Positions 46,189-57,604 of a stretch of 64,000 bases of DNA are shown piece after piece (the stretch's first letter is position 1; each line of letters begins with the position of its first letter). The notes under the pieces are model-generated. The model saw nothing but the letters and a program-made list of their open reading frames with translations, searched no databases and was not told the origin of the DNA. This DNA comes from Immersiella caudata (Eukaryota > Ascomycota > Sordariomycetes > Sordariales > Lasiosphaeriaceae), in NCBI GenBank assembly GCA_030512335.1, contig JAULSU010000004.1, forward strand, positions 2,728,001 to 2,792,000, read 5' to 3'. The position numbers and the translations under genes are program-made.

Positions 46189-48922
46189 CGGGTACCGGGA
46201 GGATCCGAACAGTCGAGAGATTCAAGGAGAAAATTATAAGCCAGAACCGTTTTCGTTCAAGCGTGGCTCAACCCTCACCATGGCCATACACTCAAGGTTG
46301 GGGGGGACACCCAGCGTATCTCATGAAATGCGGTGGGACGGCAGCCAAACAATGGAGCTCTTTTGTCCCGAGACAGTTTGGAAGGCCGGCAGCAAGGCTG
46401 GAAACAGAGCCCACTTCCTTAGCCCGAGTGTTGTACGCAAAGCAGACACCGGACGATGATGGTGGGGAGGTTTCTGTATATAAGGCGTCTCATGGGACGG
46501 ACTGGGCAGGGGCAAAGGGTGGGACGGATCGTGTGTTGTGTGAGTGAGCTGGGGTGGCGGGCGGGCGCGGGTTGTCCTGTGTGTCTTGGCTCCGGGGGGT
46601 GGCAGCCCTCTAAATCTTTACCTTGCGGACAAGCAGACGCAACCTGGAGCAGCTCGCAGCAACTCGCAGCACGCTAGTCCAGTGTCATCGTCGGCCAAAT
46701 GAGCCGAGGTGCACGAGATGGTAGGACCCAGTCCCAGCGCGAGCTCAGACGACCTAAGGGGACCTTGAAGACCTTGCCGGTCTGGTCGTGAGGGCGAGCT
46801 CAAAGATCTGGGGTACCCTATCTTCAAGGACGGCAGACTCCCCGCTCTCGATGGTGGAATGCCCGCCCCTCGCCGCGCTACCAACAAGAGATACCGTCAT
46901 GCAGGCGGAGTTTCGCACAACTGGATGGGGGCCGTGAAAACGGTCAATGGCTGAGTGGGTGCGGACGTTGAAGATACACGGCCCGATCGTTGGCCCTTGA
47001 AGATGGTTGAGGGAGATCGGCGTTGCGATTTGCTGGCATCTCATCCTGTCGCTCTGAACAGGGGTGCCTGAGGGCGGGATGAGGGGATCAATTTTGGGGA
47101 AGGGACGACAGGGCCGGGTACCAGTTTCGACGCTAACCTGGGTCTCTTTCGAAGGGGTTCAGGGGCTGTGTATGGACCACAGCGGGGTTGAGCTGAACAA
47201 CATTCATGCAACCCGCATGCAAGTTTAAAGTGCAGGAGTGACGGCAGGGAAGACACGACCAGCGGGATACAAGACGAGCCTTGTCGACAGCTTCAAGTGC
47301 TGCCGTGTTCAACGGAAAACGCCGTTCGAAGCTAACGATAGAACGGCCTGCCCGACTATTTCGCCGACTTGGCCCTGGTATCTCCTAGCCGTGCTTTGAC
47401 TTTGCATACCCATTACGTGGGAGAATCAGTGGAGGGCCGAGGCCTCACTACGCAAGAGTGGTCGTCATCCACACGAACACACACACGCCTGATTTCTTCA
47501 CTTTATTCCACACCACACCTTTGGATGGCATTAGAGCGTGTCGGGCCCGAGGGAGACGCTGGACTCGGGGCCCGACATGCTCTATGAGGGAAATCCTTGG
47601 AGCCGCTCTCAAGGACTGGATGGTTGGCGCAAACCTACGTCGGCTTGGATGTCAGTCACACAGACGGCGCGTCGTGGGACGCAAACCGGCGGGGTACTTT
47701 TGATACATCATCTATGTTCTTTTGCTTTCCGATGCTCTCCCACTGCCCCAGGCCCCGAATCCTCAGAGGCACATGTTTTGAACAGTCCGCGAAGGCCCGA
47801 TAGACGCGGCGATAAGTAAACGACTTTGTCGGGCTGGGTGTGAGGCTTAAATTAAGCTGGACGCCGTTACGCAGGACCCCGAGAACCGGAGGCAAAAGAG
47901 CAGCATGTTGCCTGTGCGGGACTTCAGTACCTAAGGGCCACGCCCTGTCGTTGAGCTTCGGCGGAGATGGGCAACGTCAAGCGTATGGACTGTCGTTCCC
48001 TTGAGGTGGAGGTGGTGACGGTTCTTTTGCCGGCATGTGCGGGACAAATCCTCCCCGCCCACCAGGTCAAAGCAGGTACCGAGCACCATCCCCAGCGGCA
48101 CCAGATTCCGAAGTCTGGTATTTACTACGTTATATATGAGATGAAGCGGGTTGGCAATCTTGAACGGGATATTAATAGCAGCAGCTCTCTTCCCAGGTCC
48201 GCCTCTGAAGAATCATCCTAGCCCTGGACTTGAAAGTGAAATAGAGTCTGCGAGGGTTTGATGATGAATAGCGGCTCACCAAGTAGGTGTATCTCAATGT
48301 GCACAATGTTCTTTGGTACCTCAGGCCACTACACAGAGACAAGGGCGACCTCAACACAAGCCAGACCGCCGCAACGAGAGCATACGTCCGTAAGGCAGCT
48401 AGCTGATCCTTGTCACCCAGGCGCAGGCGAGTTTCGATGGATGCAAAAGCAGTCCGGCCACCGTCCAACGGCCCCTCGACGGCCACTCAGCGCTGTTCTA
48501 CCGAGCGGGTTGTCGTCGCCGTTTGCCGTCGTCGTCGTCGTCATTCACGACGCCCGATTAGCAGCAACAGCCAAGCCAGGCGGCAGAACACAGGTGCCGC
48601 AAATAGACCGGATATATACGCACCCGAAGACTGGGCGTCGTGGCCGAGGGACAAGTGGAGGACCAGAGAGGGGAATTGATGGGGCGAGGTTGTTGTTTTG
48701 AACGCAGAAACGGACACAGAACCCCCACTATCACGAGGTTGAACCCGCTGGACCCGCCGTGCCCAAAGCTCCTTAGCTACCCCACATCACCTGCAGGCTG
48801 GCAGGGGTGTGCTCATGCCGCTTGCCCCACTAAATTTTTTCTTCAGGATTGCGGTTTCTGAAATCTCCACCGCCCCCCATTGTTGCACCAGACACAGCAG
48901 GGTAGCCTTTTCAGTGGGAATA
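46189..48922. other. 2.7-kb divergent intergenic region before RRP8
   Basis: Between two divergent starts (zinc-cluster gene, minus; RRP8, plus). No gene recognised. Frames of 60-155 codons overlap on both strands. A five-unit GTC repeat lies at 48528-48542. The length fits the long upstream regions often found for fungal regulators. Confidence 0.45.
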
Positions 48923-50695
48923 ATGTTTTCCGTCAAGGGGTGGTCGGTTTCGACCGACAAGTTGAAGGTCGAAACGCCTGATGGAAAAGCTGTTCCTATG
49001 ACGGAGGTCGCGAAGGCTTCAGAGCCAACATCGGAATATGTGCCAACCAAGAACATGAAGCGCAAAAGGCCGGGAAACCCCCCAGGAGCGCAAAACATAA
49101 CCGCCGCCAACTTTGCCGACATGTGGGAGAAGGTCATCGAGCAAAAGGATACACCTGCCGAAGGCGTTAAGCCGTTGTCTAGGAAAGAAAAGAAGCTGGC
49201 GAAGAAGGCACAGAAGAATGCAGCCAGCGGGGAGATCCAGCCTGAGAAGAAAGCAGAAAAGCAACAGCAAGAACCAAGGGGCCAGCCAGAGAAAGGGGGG
49301 AAGAAGGAAAAGAAGAACAAGGGCAAGCCCTCCGTGCCTGGAACTCAGCCAGCGGTCCCCAAGGAGGAGGACGATGAATGGGGCGGCTTTGACGACGATA
49401 CAGAAGCGAGTCTCAAAGACGCCCAGGCAGAAACCGCTGATGAGCCAGAAAAGGGGAGGAAACGGAAGAAGCAGAAGACCAAAAATGAGCCGCGCTCCCA
49501 GGATGAAGCCACAAGTGTCAAGAACAAGGTCAGCGACCAGCAATCTTTTGCAAGCAGGACACCAGCACCACCACCGCCGCCCGCTGTCAAACTCACCCCA
49601 CTCCAAGTTTCTATGCGCGAGAAGCTTGTGTCGGCCCGTTTCCGCCATCTCAACGAAACGCTCTATACTCGCCCCTCAGCCGACGCCTTCCAGCTCTTCC
49701 AGGAGTTCCCCGAGATGTTCACCGAATACCACGAGGGATTCCGGCGCCAGGTTGACGTTTGGCCCGAGAACCCGGTTGAGGGATACGTCGGCGACATTGA
49801 GGCACGCGCCAAGGTGCGCTTTCCACCCAAAAACACGCGACATGATTTCGCAAATCCTATCGCCAGTATTCGGCTGCTCCCACTCCCGCGTAGCACACGC
49901 AATAACAGTCTCTGCACCATTGCCGACCTGGGGTGTGGTGACGCTGCCCTCGCCACTCGACTCCAGCCCAAGCTCGACAAGCTTCGCGTTGATATCAAGT
50001 CCTTTGACCTCCAAACGGGCGGGTCACCGCTTGTCACCCCCGCCGACATCGCCAACCTGCCCCTTGCCGATGGGAGCGTTGACGTCGCTGTTTTCTGTCT
50101 GGCGCTCATGGGCACCAACTGGCTTGACTTCGTTGAGGAATCCTACCGTATTCTACGTTGGAAGGGCGAGCTCTGGATCGCCGAAATCAAGAGCCGCTTC
50201 ACCAACCCCAACGCAAGCAAGAAGCAAAAGGTCGTCTCCCACAGTGTTGGCAACCGCCGAAACCCTCCACCAGCTGCTGGTACCGTCGCCGCTGCTGCCG
50301 CGGCCACAAGCAAGAAGTCCAAAAAGCGGACCGAGGCTGCTGAAGCTGAAGCTGAAGCCGACAGGGCCGAACTCGCTGTTGCCGTGGATGGTGTCGAGCT
50401 GCGCCGACAAGAAACCGACATATCAGCCTTTGTGGACGCGCTGCGGGCGAGGGGTTTTCTTCTGCACAAGGAGATGGGAGCCGGCGCCGTTGATCTGGAC
50501 AACAAGATGTTTGTAAAGATGACCTTTGTCAAGGTAGCACCCGCAACTAAGGGCAAATATGCCGAGAAGCAGGGAAGCAACATGGATCGCATGGGCGCCC
50601 ATGGGCCGGCGAGGAAAGGGAAGTTCATTACGGATGATGAGGAGTGCTTTGATGAGACGGCGATTTTGAAACCGTGTGTTTACAAGCAACGCTAG
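48923..50695 (+). CDS. RRP8: 25S rRNA adenine-N1 methyltransferase Rrp8
   Basis: Single exon, 590 aa. The chosen start is ATG 48923 (MFSVKGWSVSTDKLKVE), which matches the usual fungal Rrp8 N-terminus; an in-frame ATG 38 codons or so upstream adds non-conserved residues. Residues 55-260 are Lys/Glu-rich and disordered, typical of nucleolar proteins. The methyltransferase domain starts near SMREKLVSARFRHLNETLY. SAM-binding motif I is IADLGCGDAALA near 333-345. Motif II ends in KSFDL. The family signature DVAVFCLALMGTNWLDF follows, then ELWIAEIKSRF. A Lys/Ala-rich insertion (about 460-490) splits the last part of the domain. Rrp8 makes m1A in helix 25.1 of 25S rRNA in the nucleolus. Confidence 0.94.
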   Translation: MFSVKGWSVSTDKLKVETPDGKAVPMTEVAKASEPTSEYVPTKNMKRKRPGNPPGAQNITAANFADMWEKVIEQKDTPAEGVKPLSRKEKKLAKKAQKNAASGEIQPEKKAEKQQQEPRGQPEKGGKKEKKNKGKPSVPGTQPAVPKEEDDEWGGFDDDTEASLKDAQAETADEPEKGRKRKKQKTKNEPRSQDEATSVKNKVSDQQSFASRTPAPPPPPAVKLTPLQVSMREKLVSARFRHLNETLYTRPSADAFQLFQEFPEMFTEYHEGFRRQVDVWPENPVEGYVGDIEARAKVRFPPKNTRHDFANPIASIRLLPLPRSTRNNSLCTIADLGCGDAALATRLQPKLDKLRVDIKSFDLQTGGSPLVTPADIANLPLADGSVDVAVFCLALMGTNWLDFVEESYRILRWKGELWIAEIKSRFTNPNASKKQKVVSHSVGNRRNPPPAAGTVAAAAAATSKKSKKRTEAAEAEAEADRAELAVAVDGVELRRQETDISAFVDALRARGFLLHKEMGAGAVDLDNKMFVKMTFVKVAPATKGKYAEKQGSNMDRMGAHGPARKGKFITDDEECFDETAILKPCVYKQR

Positions 50696-51544
50696 GTGCT
50701 CCTTCGCGCATCTTTCAAGGATTTGAATAAAAGAGAGAGCGCCTGGCTTGGTGCAATGAGAATTTGGCGATTCCATGCTGTACTCTGTCTTCATTTGAGG
50801 TAAAAGGGTCGACGTTGTACAGATGAGAATTGTTATTTCCCCGTTACAGAGCAGCCAAGGCCTCATTTCAAGTCAGAGATACGTGCTGAATACGATAGAC
50901 TTAACTATCCGTTGATTGGGGTACCTTAGTCGAGGGCCACCTTCAGGCACGTTGAACCGCAACCAGTCCTGGTTCTGAAAATACTGAAGTACGCTGGGAA
51001 TTTTACATAGACGACTCAGAAGTAACCGAAAGAACACCGGGAGCTTTCAGAATAGCTTTGAGAAAGGTTTTGGGTAGGGTATAGCAAGGGCTCAAGCCGG
51101 CTTTGAAGGGGGTTTGAACCTCGCTCGAAAAACTGCTGGAAAAGGGGTTACAAACCAATTGAAACACTTGGGGATCATAGTCAACACAGAACTGGCCGTG
51201 TTGTGGACCCCAATGAACAACACTTTAGCACGAACTGTTTGAGGTGTGATATTACGATGCCTGAGCCATCATGGACCGTCCTCGATTATCTAACCTTCCA
51301 TCCTGTCAAGATTGTCTGAAGCCATGGTTCCCTGGGAAACTCGTTCTCCCTGTCCCGTGTAGTGACGCCGTCTAAAGATCCCAAGCATTATGATGTATCT
51401 TCTTCGACGTCTTTCTCATGTCGGAAGTCCTGTAAATTGTCTTTGCACGCGTAACGCAATGACGGTTCCACTACTCCGGCTCGCTACCAGTTCCCATCCA
51501 TCCCGGAACACCAAACGCAAATACGATGGTGACACGAAGCCCAA
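50696..51544. other. Convergent intergenic region RRP8/DDI1
   Basis: 849 bases with two facing 3' UTRs. No gene. A GGTTCAAACC-like sequence on the minus strand near 51108-51118 resembles a tRNA B box but has no cloverleaf. Confidence 0.5.
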
Positions 51545-52980
51545 TCAGTCGTTGAAAATCAGGCTTGCCGCGTACTCGACGTTGCCCCCGGTGGCCTCCA
51601 GGGCCTGAATCGCCTTTTCTTCGGACGCTCCGAGCGCCTTGAGCTGGTCGATGTGTTCCCGAGGGAATGTGCGAGCCGGAGGAGCGGCAGATGCTGAGCC
51701 TGGCGTGGGACCCCCAGAAGAGGGAGCGGGTTCAGACGGAGCCGTTACAGCACCAGATCGTGCGCCAATAGTGGTGCCTGCGGGTCCCGGGACTCTTGGC
51801 TCCGACTGGTATGCCTCGGCAGATTCCTTGGGAATATCGGCTTCTCCCAGGAAGGAAATCTCAAAACCCTGGATGATGAGCTTGTCCTTGGCTAAGTCAA
51901 TGCACGCCTGGTGGCGCTTGAGCATGTCGAGCCCTAGCAGCAGTTCTACCTGCTTGCCCTCCATGACGGTGAAACTGCACGGGAGGAACAACTCCCCAAT
52001 CTTGATTTGGGCCGAATGGACGCGGCCAATGATGTTGGCAGTCCCGACGCCTCTTGCCACGCCTGCGAAACGTTTGTCAACCAGGCGCATGATACCACAG
52101 GCCTCGGCACAGGCGGGGCTCATGATTGTTGCCTGGGCGCCTGAGTCCACCAATGCCTTGAATTTGTAGCCGTTCACCTCAACGTCGATGTAGAGAAGGT
52201 GCACAAGACCGAAGACTACAGAATGAGGTCAGTGGCCGCCACTTTGTAGCCCAAGCAAGCGGTAGAACGAAACCTACCCTCAGGATTATGCTCCATAGCG
52301 TTTTGCAGGTTCTCCATGACGCGCTCCTGTCGGATCATCTCCTCGATCTTCGCCTGCGCCTCCGGGTTGAAGGGATCCGAGTTGAGCATCTGAATCTGTT
52401 GGTGGCGCGCCGCCCTTTCTCTCCGCTCCCTATCGTAACTCTGCGCCCAAATCTGTGCGAATTGCCGTGGGTCGTCCAGGGCCGCCGCCAGCTCTGGTCG
52501 CTGTCTGCTCAGCTCGGCCCTGAGGTTCGGGTTACCGAGAATCTGCAGGCGGACGAGCTCGGGATCCTGTTGCGGCGCTGGAGCTCTCGCCCCGCCCCGA
52601 CTGGCACCCTGCTGCGCCGGTGCGTTGGCGCTGTCGGCGGGAATTCCGGTGGTCCCGCGCAGTTCCCGAACGTGCAGGGCCAGCATCTCCCCATCGCCTA
52701 TCTGCAGCTCCGTCAACGTTTTCGAGTTGTCGGTGATAAGTTGGCCGTTGTGGTACAGGTGCTGCGAACTAGGCTCGAACCCAGTCTCTGCGTGAACGGA
52801 GCTTCGGAGCGTGTCAACCGTCATGTCTGGGTAGACCTCGAGAGACAGGAGGTCCTGGTCGTCGCCATGTGCGGGCTCGGCGAGCGTGATGCTCAGCGTG
52901 ATGCGCCTGCGCAAAATGCGAGTCAGTGGGCGGACAATCGGGTGAAACTTGGGTCGAGACTGTTTGCTGGAGACCTACAT
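51545..52980 (-). CDS. DDI1: Ubiquitin shuttle / retroviral-like aspartyl protease Ddi1
   Basis: Model complement(join(51545..52215, 52278..52906, 52979..52980)), 433 aa. The first coding exon is only AT; the G of the start codon lies in exon 2. This gives [12 protein letters not shown], the normal Ddi1 N-terminus. The large exon itself has no ATG before the conserved UBL, only TTG. Domains: ubiquitin-like 1-75 ([23 protein letters not shown]), a helical domain (about 125-205), the RVP protease core with catalytic Asp in [12 protein letters not shown] (D234) and [12 protein letters not shown], then a Pro/Ser linker and a C-terminal UBA (about 397-430, [19 protein letters not shown]). The protein carries ubiquitinated clients to the proteasome and cleaves long ubiquitin chains. 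The second intron (62 nt) is phase 1, joining NPE to [11 protein letters not shown]. Confidence 0.94.
52907..52978 (-). other. Intron splitting the DDI1 start codon (AT|G)
   Basis: 72-nt intron with donor GTAGGT and acceptor TTGCGCAG. The two bases before the donor are AT; the first base after the acceptor is G. Excision makes ATG CGC ATC ACG (MRIT). Confidence 0.8.
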
Positions 52981-55646
52981 CGTGAATACGAGGACAGACT
53001 TCCGGTTTGCAAATGAGGGAGTGTGGAAGAAGATGGAGGGCCGTGAGGCCAGACGGTGATTTTTGTTTGTATCGAGAGGGTAAGAAAAGAAGAGGAAGAG
53101 AGAAGTTTGGGGCCAGAGTTCAAGCCAAACGGTCGAGCTGGGGAAGACGATGTCTCGGAGAGGGGCAGCACGAGGGGCAAGATGCGGAAGCGAGGAGGGT
53201 TGCAGGGGGCAGGGTTTAGCTCTACCGAAATCCACAAGCAAGCTTTTCCTCGTCTGAAGTTGGCGTCCGTCCCGCCAGGTGCTTTGTCTTCCCTTCCAGC
53301 GTCTTCTCCACCTGCAAGATAAACGGCGTTGGTTTCTTGCCTCACGCACAGCTGGCTAGGTGCTACCTAACGTTGATGCTGAGGTCTTGTCTCAGATGCC
53401 TTGAGGGACGCCACGGACCTGCTCTTAGCCCCCTTGGTGAGCCGTTTGGCCGACGTGGAAGTCATTGGAAGACCGTCGAGGGCATGTGTAAGCCGAACCG
53501 CGGCGACAACTGGGTCAACCTAGCGGCTCAGATGACCCTTCGAACGCGGGGAGTCGGAGAACGGCGAATCATCACTGCAGCAACTCTCGAAACGCAGTGA
53601 GGAGACACCAGGGTTCCAGATGGATCCTCAGCCTGATGTTTGAACGGGCTGAACACGGCCCGCGCAAGTAGGGACCGGATCGTTGGTGATTGGATAGACA
53701 TGGTCTTCAGATTTAAGGTTGGGGAGACAGCTACACAGCGTGGTGCTGTGAGCCTCCGAAACATCTCGGTCTCGTGGTCGCCGCCAAGGCTCGACCAGAC
53801 ACCTACGAGGATCTCAAGCACGCACGCCATTCAAGCTCACCACCCAAAGCCGTTGCCAAGACCTTGACCATCCCAGCCGTGTCTTCTAGACGCCTTCCCC
53901 TTTCCATCCGCCTCCTGCGCCTTCGTCCATAAGAACCTATTCCCATGTCTTTCCTCCTCGGGGCTTCAGGTTTCGCCGCAATGCCTCGGGACCTTCACGG
54001 GATATTTGATGCGCGGGCCGGCAGCTTGCCAAACGCCCTCGCCGTAATGGCAGCCGATTTACCCGGCTAGGGATGTGACGAAGTGCTTGACGTGGGACGG
54101 TGATATGGCATACGTCGCTGCATCTGTAGGGCCGGCACCCTCACGGCCTTTGCACAGACCCCCACACACAGCAATGGAGAGCCCAACATCAGACTGAGGC
54201 AAATCACGAAATGTGCTGTTGGAAGTCAGCAAGGTGACCTTGTGGGTCTCCACCGCTCCACCCCGCACCCGACATCGAGTTCGCAGGGCTGTGACGGGCC
54301 TCCATCTCTCCTCGTCCCTTGTCAAAACTTTATTTTCACCTGCCCATCTCAGCAACGTGGGTGAGTGCCCCGCAGTTCCCCCAAGCACCCGCAAACCCCC
54401 AGCTTCTATCAAGTTCTCACTGACGCTCGCTGGTGGTCCGACAGTCAGAAGGTTTGTCAATTTGGCAAAGCACATCATGTCTGACTGTTCAACATAGGGC
54501 CGAGTGTGGAAGCACACATTGCTCGGCGACGAGTTGTCCCGATGGAGCAGGCAAACGTTTCCTGTGAGATCTGGGTCAAAGCCCAGGCGGGGAAATCAGG
54601 TGGGGAGGGAACAAACTCAGGGGTGACGTCAGGTTGGTAACGGTGAGCGACGTCCACCGGCCTCGAATTGGGCTGCAACGGCTGCAATAAGGCCAAAACG
54701 ACCGTGGACTCCAACGACCCTTGTGCCTTACCGAACCGCATCCCCGCTCCTAGACAAGCAGAGTGAATGGTCAGACACGCCCATCGCTTCCCGTCGTCGT
54801 AGCCCGAGGAGGCACCCTGAGATTCTTGCATGCAGGCTCGGCGTCCCGATTGCCCTCTTCGCCGGTAGTTCAAGGCCCGGGATCTTCAGGGCCACCACTG
54901 ACTTTCAACGCCAACTCCTTCGTTTCATAAATCCGTGGACTTACGATCACTACTACTAGTCTATGTGCGCCTGTCCCACCCAACATCCTTGGCGCCGCTC
55001 GCCACACAACATCACTTGGGGGGAAAACTCCCGCAGCCCTGATCTGTCGCAGCTGAGTTAGCGCTGTGAGACATGCAAGCACAGCGGGGGACCACCCCCT
55101 GTGTCGATCAGCACCTTTGGTGACCTGGTTCTAAGCCCTGCAGACATTAGTTGGGAGCACAAACTGACGGCGAGCCGTCTGGGCTCCCAACCCTGTTATT
55201 TCCATTCCGTTCATTGTGCTGGGCACCTGCGGGTTATCATTTTGACATCTACCCGGGCCTCGCACTTATGTTTCTGTCACATATAGGCCATCTCACCAGG
55301 TCACGCGGCAGCTGAAATACTTGGGGACCCTGCTGGCCAACTTCCTCCAATTTAGCACCATCGCGCTTCAGCTAGGACTGTCCCTCCCGAAACTTCGCGT
55401 TTCCTCAACGAGTTGCTCCACGTTCAAACAACATACAGGGTCGCGGCTGGGTAATTACCGTTCAGCAATTCCGCCTTGCCCATACCCCTAACTAGAAACG
55501 CCTTTTTCGAAGGAGCGCCTTTCCGGAATCGTTAACCTCCAAAACCCTCAAACTTGCTGAGGATTTTTGTGCTGCCCGTCGAGCATTGTTGCCCTCGGTT
55601 GAGTCACAGAACATTCCCCAACGTCGTCTGCCCAACCCACTAAGCG
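52981..55646. other. 2.7-kb divergent intergenic region DDI1 / GNAT gene
   Basis: Between two divergent starts. The first about 350 bases next to DDI1 are its 5' leader and promoter. Frames of 60-152 codons exist on both strands, none with recognisable content. No RNA gene found. Confidence 0.45.
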
Positions 55647-56644
55647 ATGGGTCCATTACATCCCAAAGATCCTAACGTCGACCATGCGGTTGACGAGTCG
55701 GATGACGTCGACAGCGACTTTGCTTCCACTCAAAAGAGACTCAGCCAGAAAAGAAGGGCGGCGAAGGACAGCCCAGAAGCTCGTCTACAAAAAGCTCTGC
55801 CCTGCCCGTTTCTCCCCAACACCAGACCGCTCACCGTCTCGGATCTAGAATCGGTGGTAGCGCTGGAGGATGCTGCGTTTCCCAACCCAGAACATAGAGC
55901 TTCGCGGGAGAAGGCATGTATCGCCTCCCCTGATGCCGCCTTGCTTGGCCGATATTGACATCATACCCCAGCTCGAGTACCGTCTCACAACATGTCCCGA
56001 ACTCAGCCTCGGCGTCTTCTGTACTGTGGTTCCCGGCCAGGCCAAGGGCTGGCAAATAGAGACATTGGCCAGTGCCAAGCCAGTCGAGACTCACCGTGCC
56101 GACGGCGCCGTGAGCGTTCTTCTAGCTCACATCGTGTCCACGGCCTCAGTGAATGAGACAGTCACGGATAGTGACATGGGCTTCCCGGTGGATTGGCGCA
56201 CGCGAGGTGGGAAGTCGACTGAGCTAGGCCACCAAGAAAGCGGGCGGACCGTCGCTCTACACTCGCTGGCAGTCGCCCCGAAGCTTCAGGGGTGTGGCGT
56301 TGGAAAGATGATTGTCAAGGCTTATATTCAACAAATGAACAACTCGGGACTTGCTGATCGGGTTGCGCTGCTTTGTCAAGATGTGTGTCTGCCCTCGTCT
56401 CGAATTCCGTTGCAGATGGGTCACTGACAAACTACTTTAGTACCTCGTCAATTACTACGAGCGTTTCGGGTTCCAGAACAAGGGGGCTAGTCCGGCACAG
56501 TTTGGAGGCGGTGGTTGGCATGATATGGTACGCCCTCGTTTTCTTGTTACTTTGAAAGACCCATTTTTCTCGTGGCCGCTTTGGAGCTGATCCGACCATC
56601 TGCAGATTTTTGAGTTGCCAGGACCATCGAAACCGCCGTTCTGA
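55647..56644 (+). CDS. GNAT-family N-acetyltransferase (AANAT/Paa1-like)
   Basis: Model join(55647..55913, 55972..56382, 56441..56527, 56606..56644), 267 aa. The first 50 residues are charged and low complexity. The GNAT fold follows: RPLTVSDLESVVALEDAAFP (start of fold), EYRLTTCPELSLGVF, then ALHSLAVAPKLQGCGVGKMIV, which has the acetyl-CoA-binding Q/RxxGxG/A motif (near 196). The C-terminal YYERFGFQNKG is the usual beta-6/alpha-4 element. This arrangement matches fungal arylalkylamine or polyamine N-acetyltransferases related to yeast Paa1; the substrate is inferred. Intron 1 is GC-AG; introns 2 and 3 are GT-AG. The last exon is 13 codons (IFELPGPSKPPF). It converges with URA5, 252 bases away. 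Confidence 0.88.
55914..55971 (+). other. GC-AG intron in the GNAT gene
   Basis: 58-nt intron, donor AAG|GCATGT, acceptor CCCCAG. It joins ASREK to LEYRLTTC in phase 0. The only nearby GT (five bases later) would shift the frame with this acceptor. Confidence 0.78.
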
Positions 56645-56896
56645 TGGGAGAGAGTGGGCGGGAATGTAAAGACTAGACCCATCACCAGCTTTTGGCCTGT
56701 TAGCCTTATTTTACGATGGAAGGTGTTGCGCCGATACCCCAAGCCTAGAGATTTGCTCCAAGCTGGGCCTTCGCAGCTACGTCGGTGGCCGCCTAGAGGA
56801 CGCACTAAGGTATCCATCTCTATTATTGTCACCTTCACATAGCAACTGCCAACACGGGCAACAGGTTGCGAGCCAAGCCCCTCACCCCTTGCTGGT

Positions 56897-57604
56897 TCAG
56901 TCGCTTGCCTTGTACTTCGCCCGGTATTCCTCCACCCTCTTGATGTCGTCCTCCGAAATCAGCCCCTTAACACCCGCAAGAATGTCGTCCAGCGTGAGCA
57001 CAGAGATGATGGGAATACCGTACTCCTTCCGGAGCGCACCAATAGCGCTCGGCCTGTCGCTGCTGGCGTCACTGTCCGACGACGGCAGCGTCTCCTGACG
57101 GTCCAGCGCGACGACGATACCCGCAACAACACCCCCCTCGCTTTGAATCTTGCCGATAGCCTCCCGCTTGGCTGTACCAGCGCTCACCACATCATCAATA
57201 ATAAGCACTTTCCTCCTCTTGATCGGCGCCCCCACAAAGTTCCCCCCTTCTCCATGATCCTTGGCCTCCTTGCGGTCGAAGGCATACATAATGTCATCAT
57301 ACTTGCGTCCCTCAAGCTGGCTTAGTGCAAGGGTGGTTGTCGCGACGAGGGGAATGCCCTTGTACGCGGGGCCGAAGAGAAGGTCGAAGTCGAGGACGCC
57401 GCTGGCGTGCGCGTCGGCGATGGTGTGTGCGTAGGCGGCCGAGAGCGCCTTGACGAGCTTTCCCGAGTAGAATTCGCCCGTGTTGAAGAAGTAGGGGGAG
57501 ATGCGCTTGGACTTGAGCTCAAAGGTGCCGAATTTGAGTACACCGCCGTCGAGAGCGGCTTTGAGAAAGTCCGCCTTGTAGGCCGGGAGGGTTTGATTGG
57601 CCAT
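56897..57604 (-). CDS. URA5: Orotate phosphoribosyltransferase
   Basis: Single exon, 235 aa from ATG 57604 ([18 protein letters not shown]), which fits the family start. It converts orotate and PRPP to OMP in the cytosol, the fifth step of pyrimidine synthesis. Motifs: [17 protein letters not shown] (orotate side), [17 protein letters not shown] (phosphate binding), and the PRPP motif [13 protein letters not shown] near 131-143. The flexible loop is [15 protein letters not shown]. Length agrees with Ura5. The frame remains open upstream to ATG 57790, allowing a 62-residue extension with no clear family match. Confidence 0.95.
   Translation of the reverse strand: MANQTLPAYKADFLKAALDGGVLKFGTFELKSKRISPYFFNTGEFYSGKLVKALSAAYAHTIADAHASGVLDFDLLFGPAYKGIPLVATTTLALSQLEGRKYDDIMYAFDRKEAKDHGEGGNFVGAPIKRRKVLIIDDVVSAGTAKREAIGKIQSEGGVVAGIVVALDRQETLPSSDSDASSDRPSAIGALRKEYGIPIISVLTLDDILAGVKGLISEDDIKRVEEYRAKYKASD

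Noticed and set aside
49113..50516. A 467-codon open frame overlapping RRP8 on the same strand
   Set aside because: It is the +1 shadow of RRP8. Its composition is Arg/Ser/Pro-rich as expected from a shifted frame in GC-rich coding DNA, and no motif is present.
51090..51130. Sequence like a tRNA B box on the minus strand (GGTTCAAACC)
   Set aside because: No acceptor, D or anticodon stems can be formed around it; the T-stem itself does not pair.
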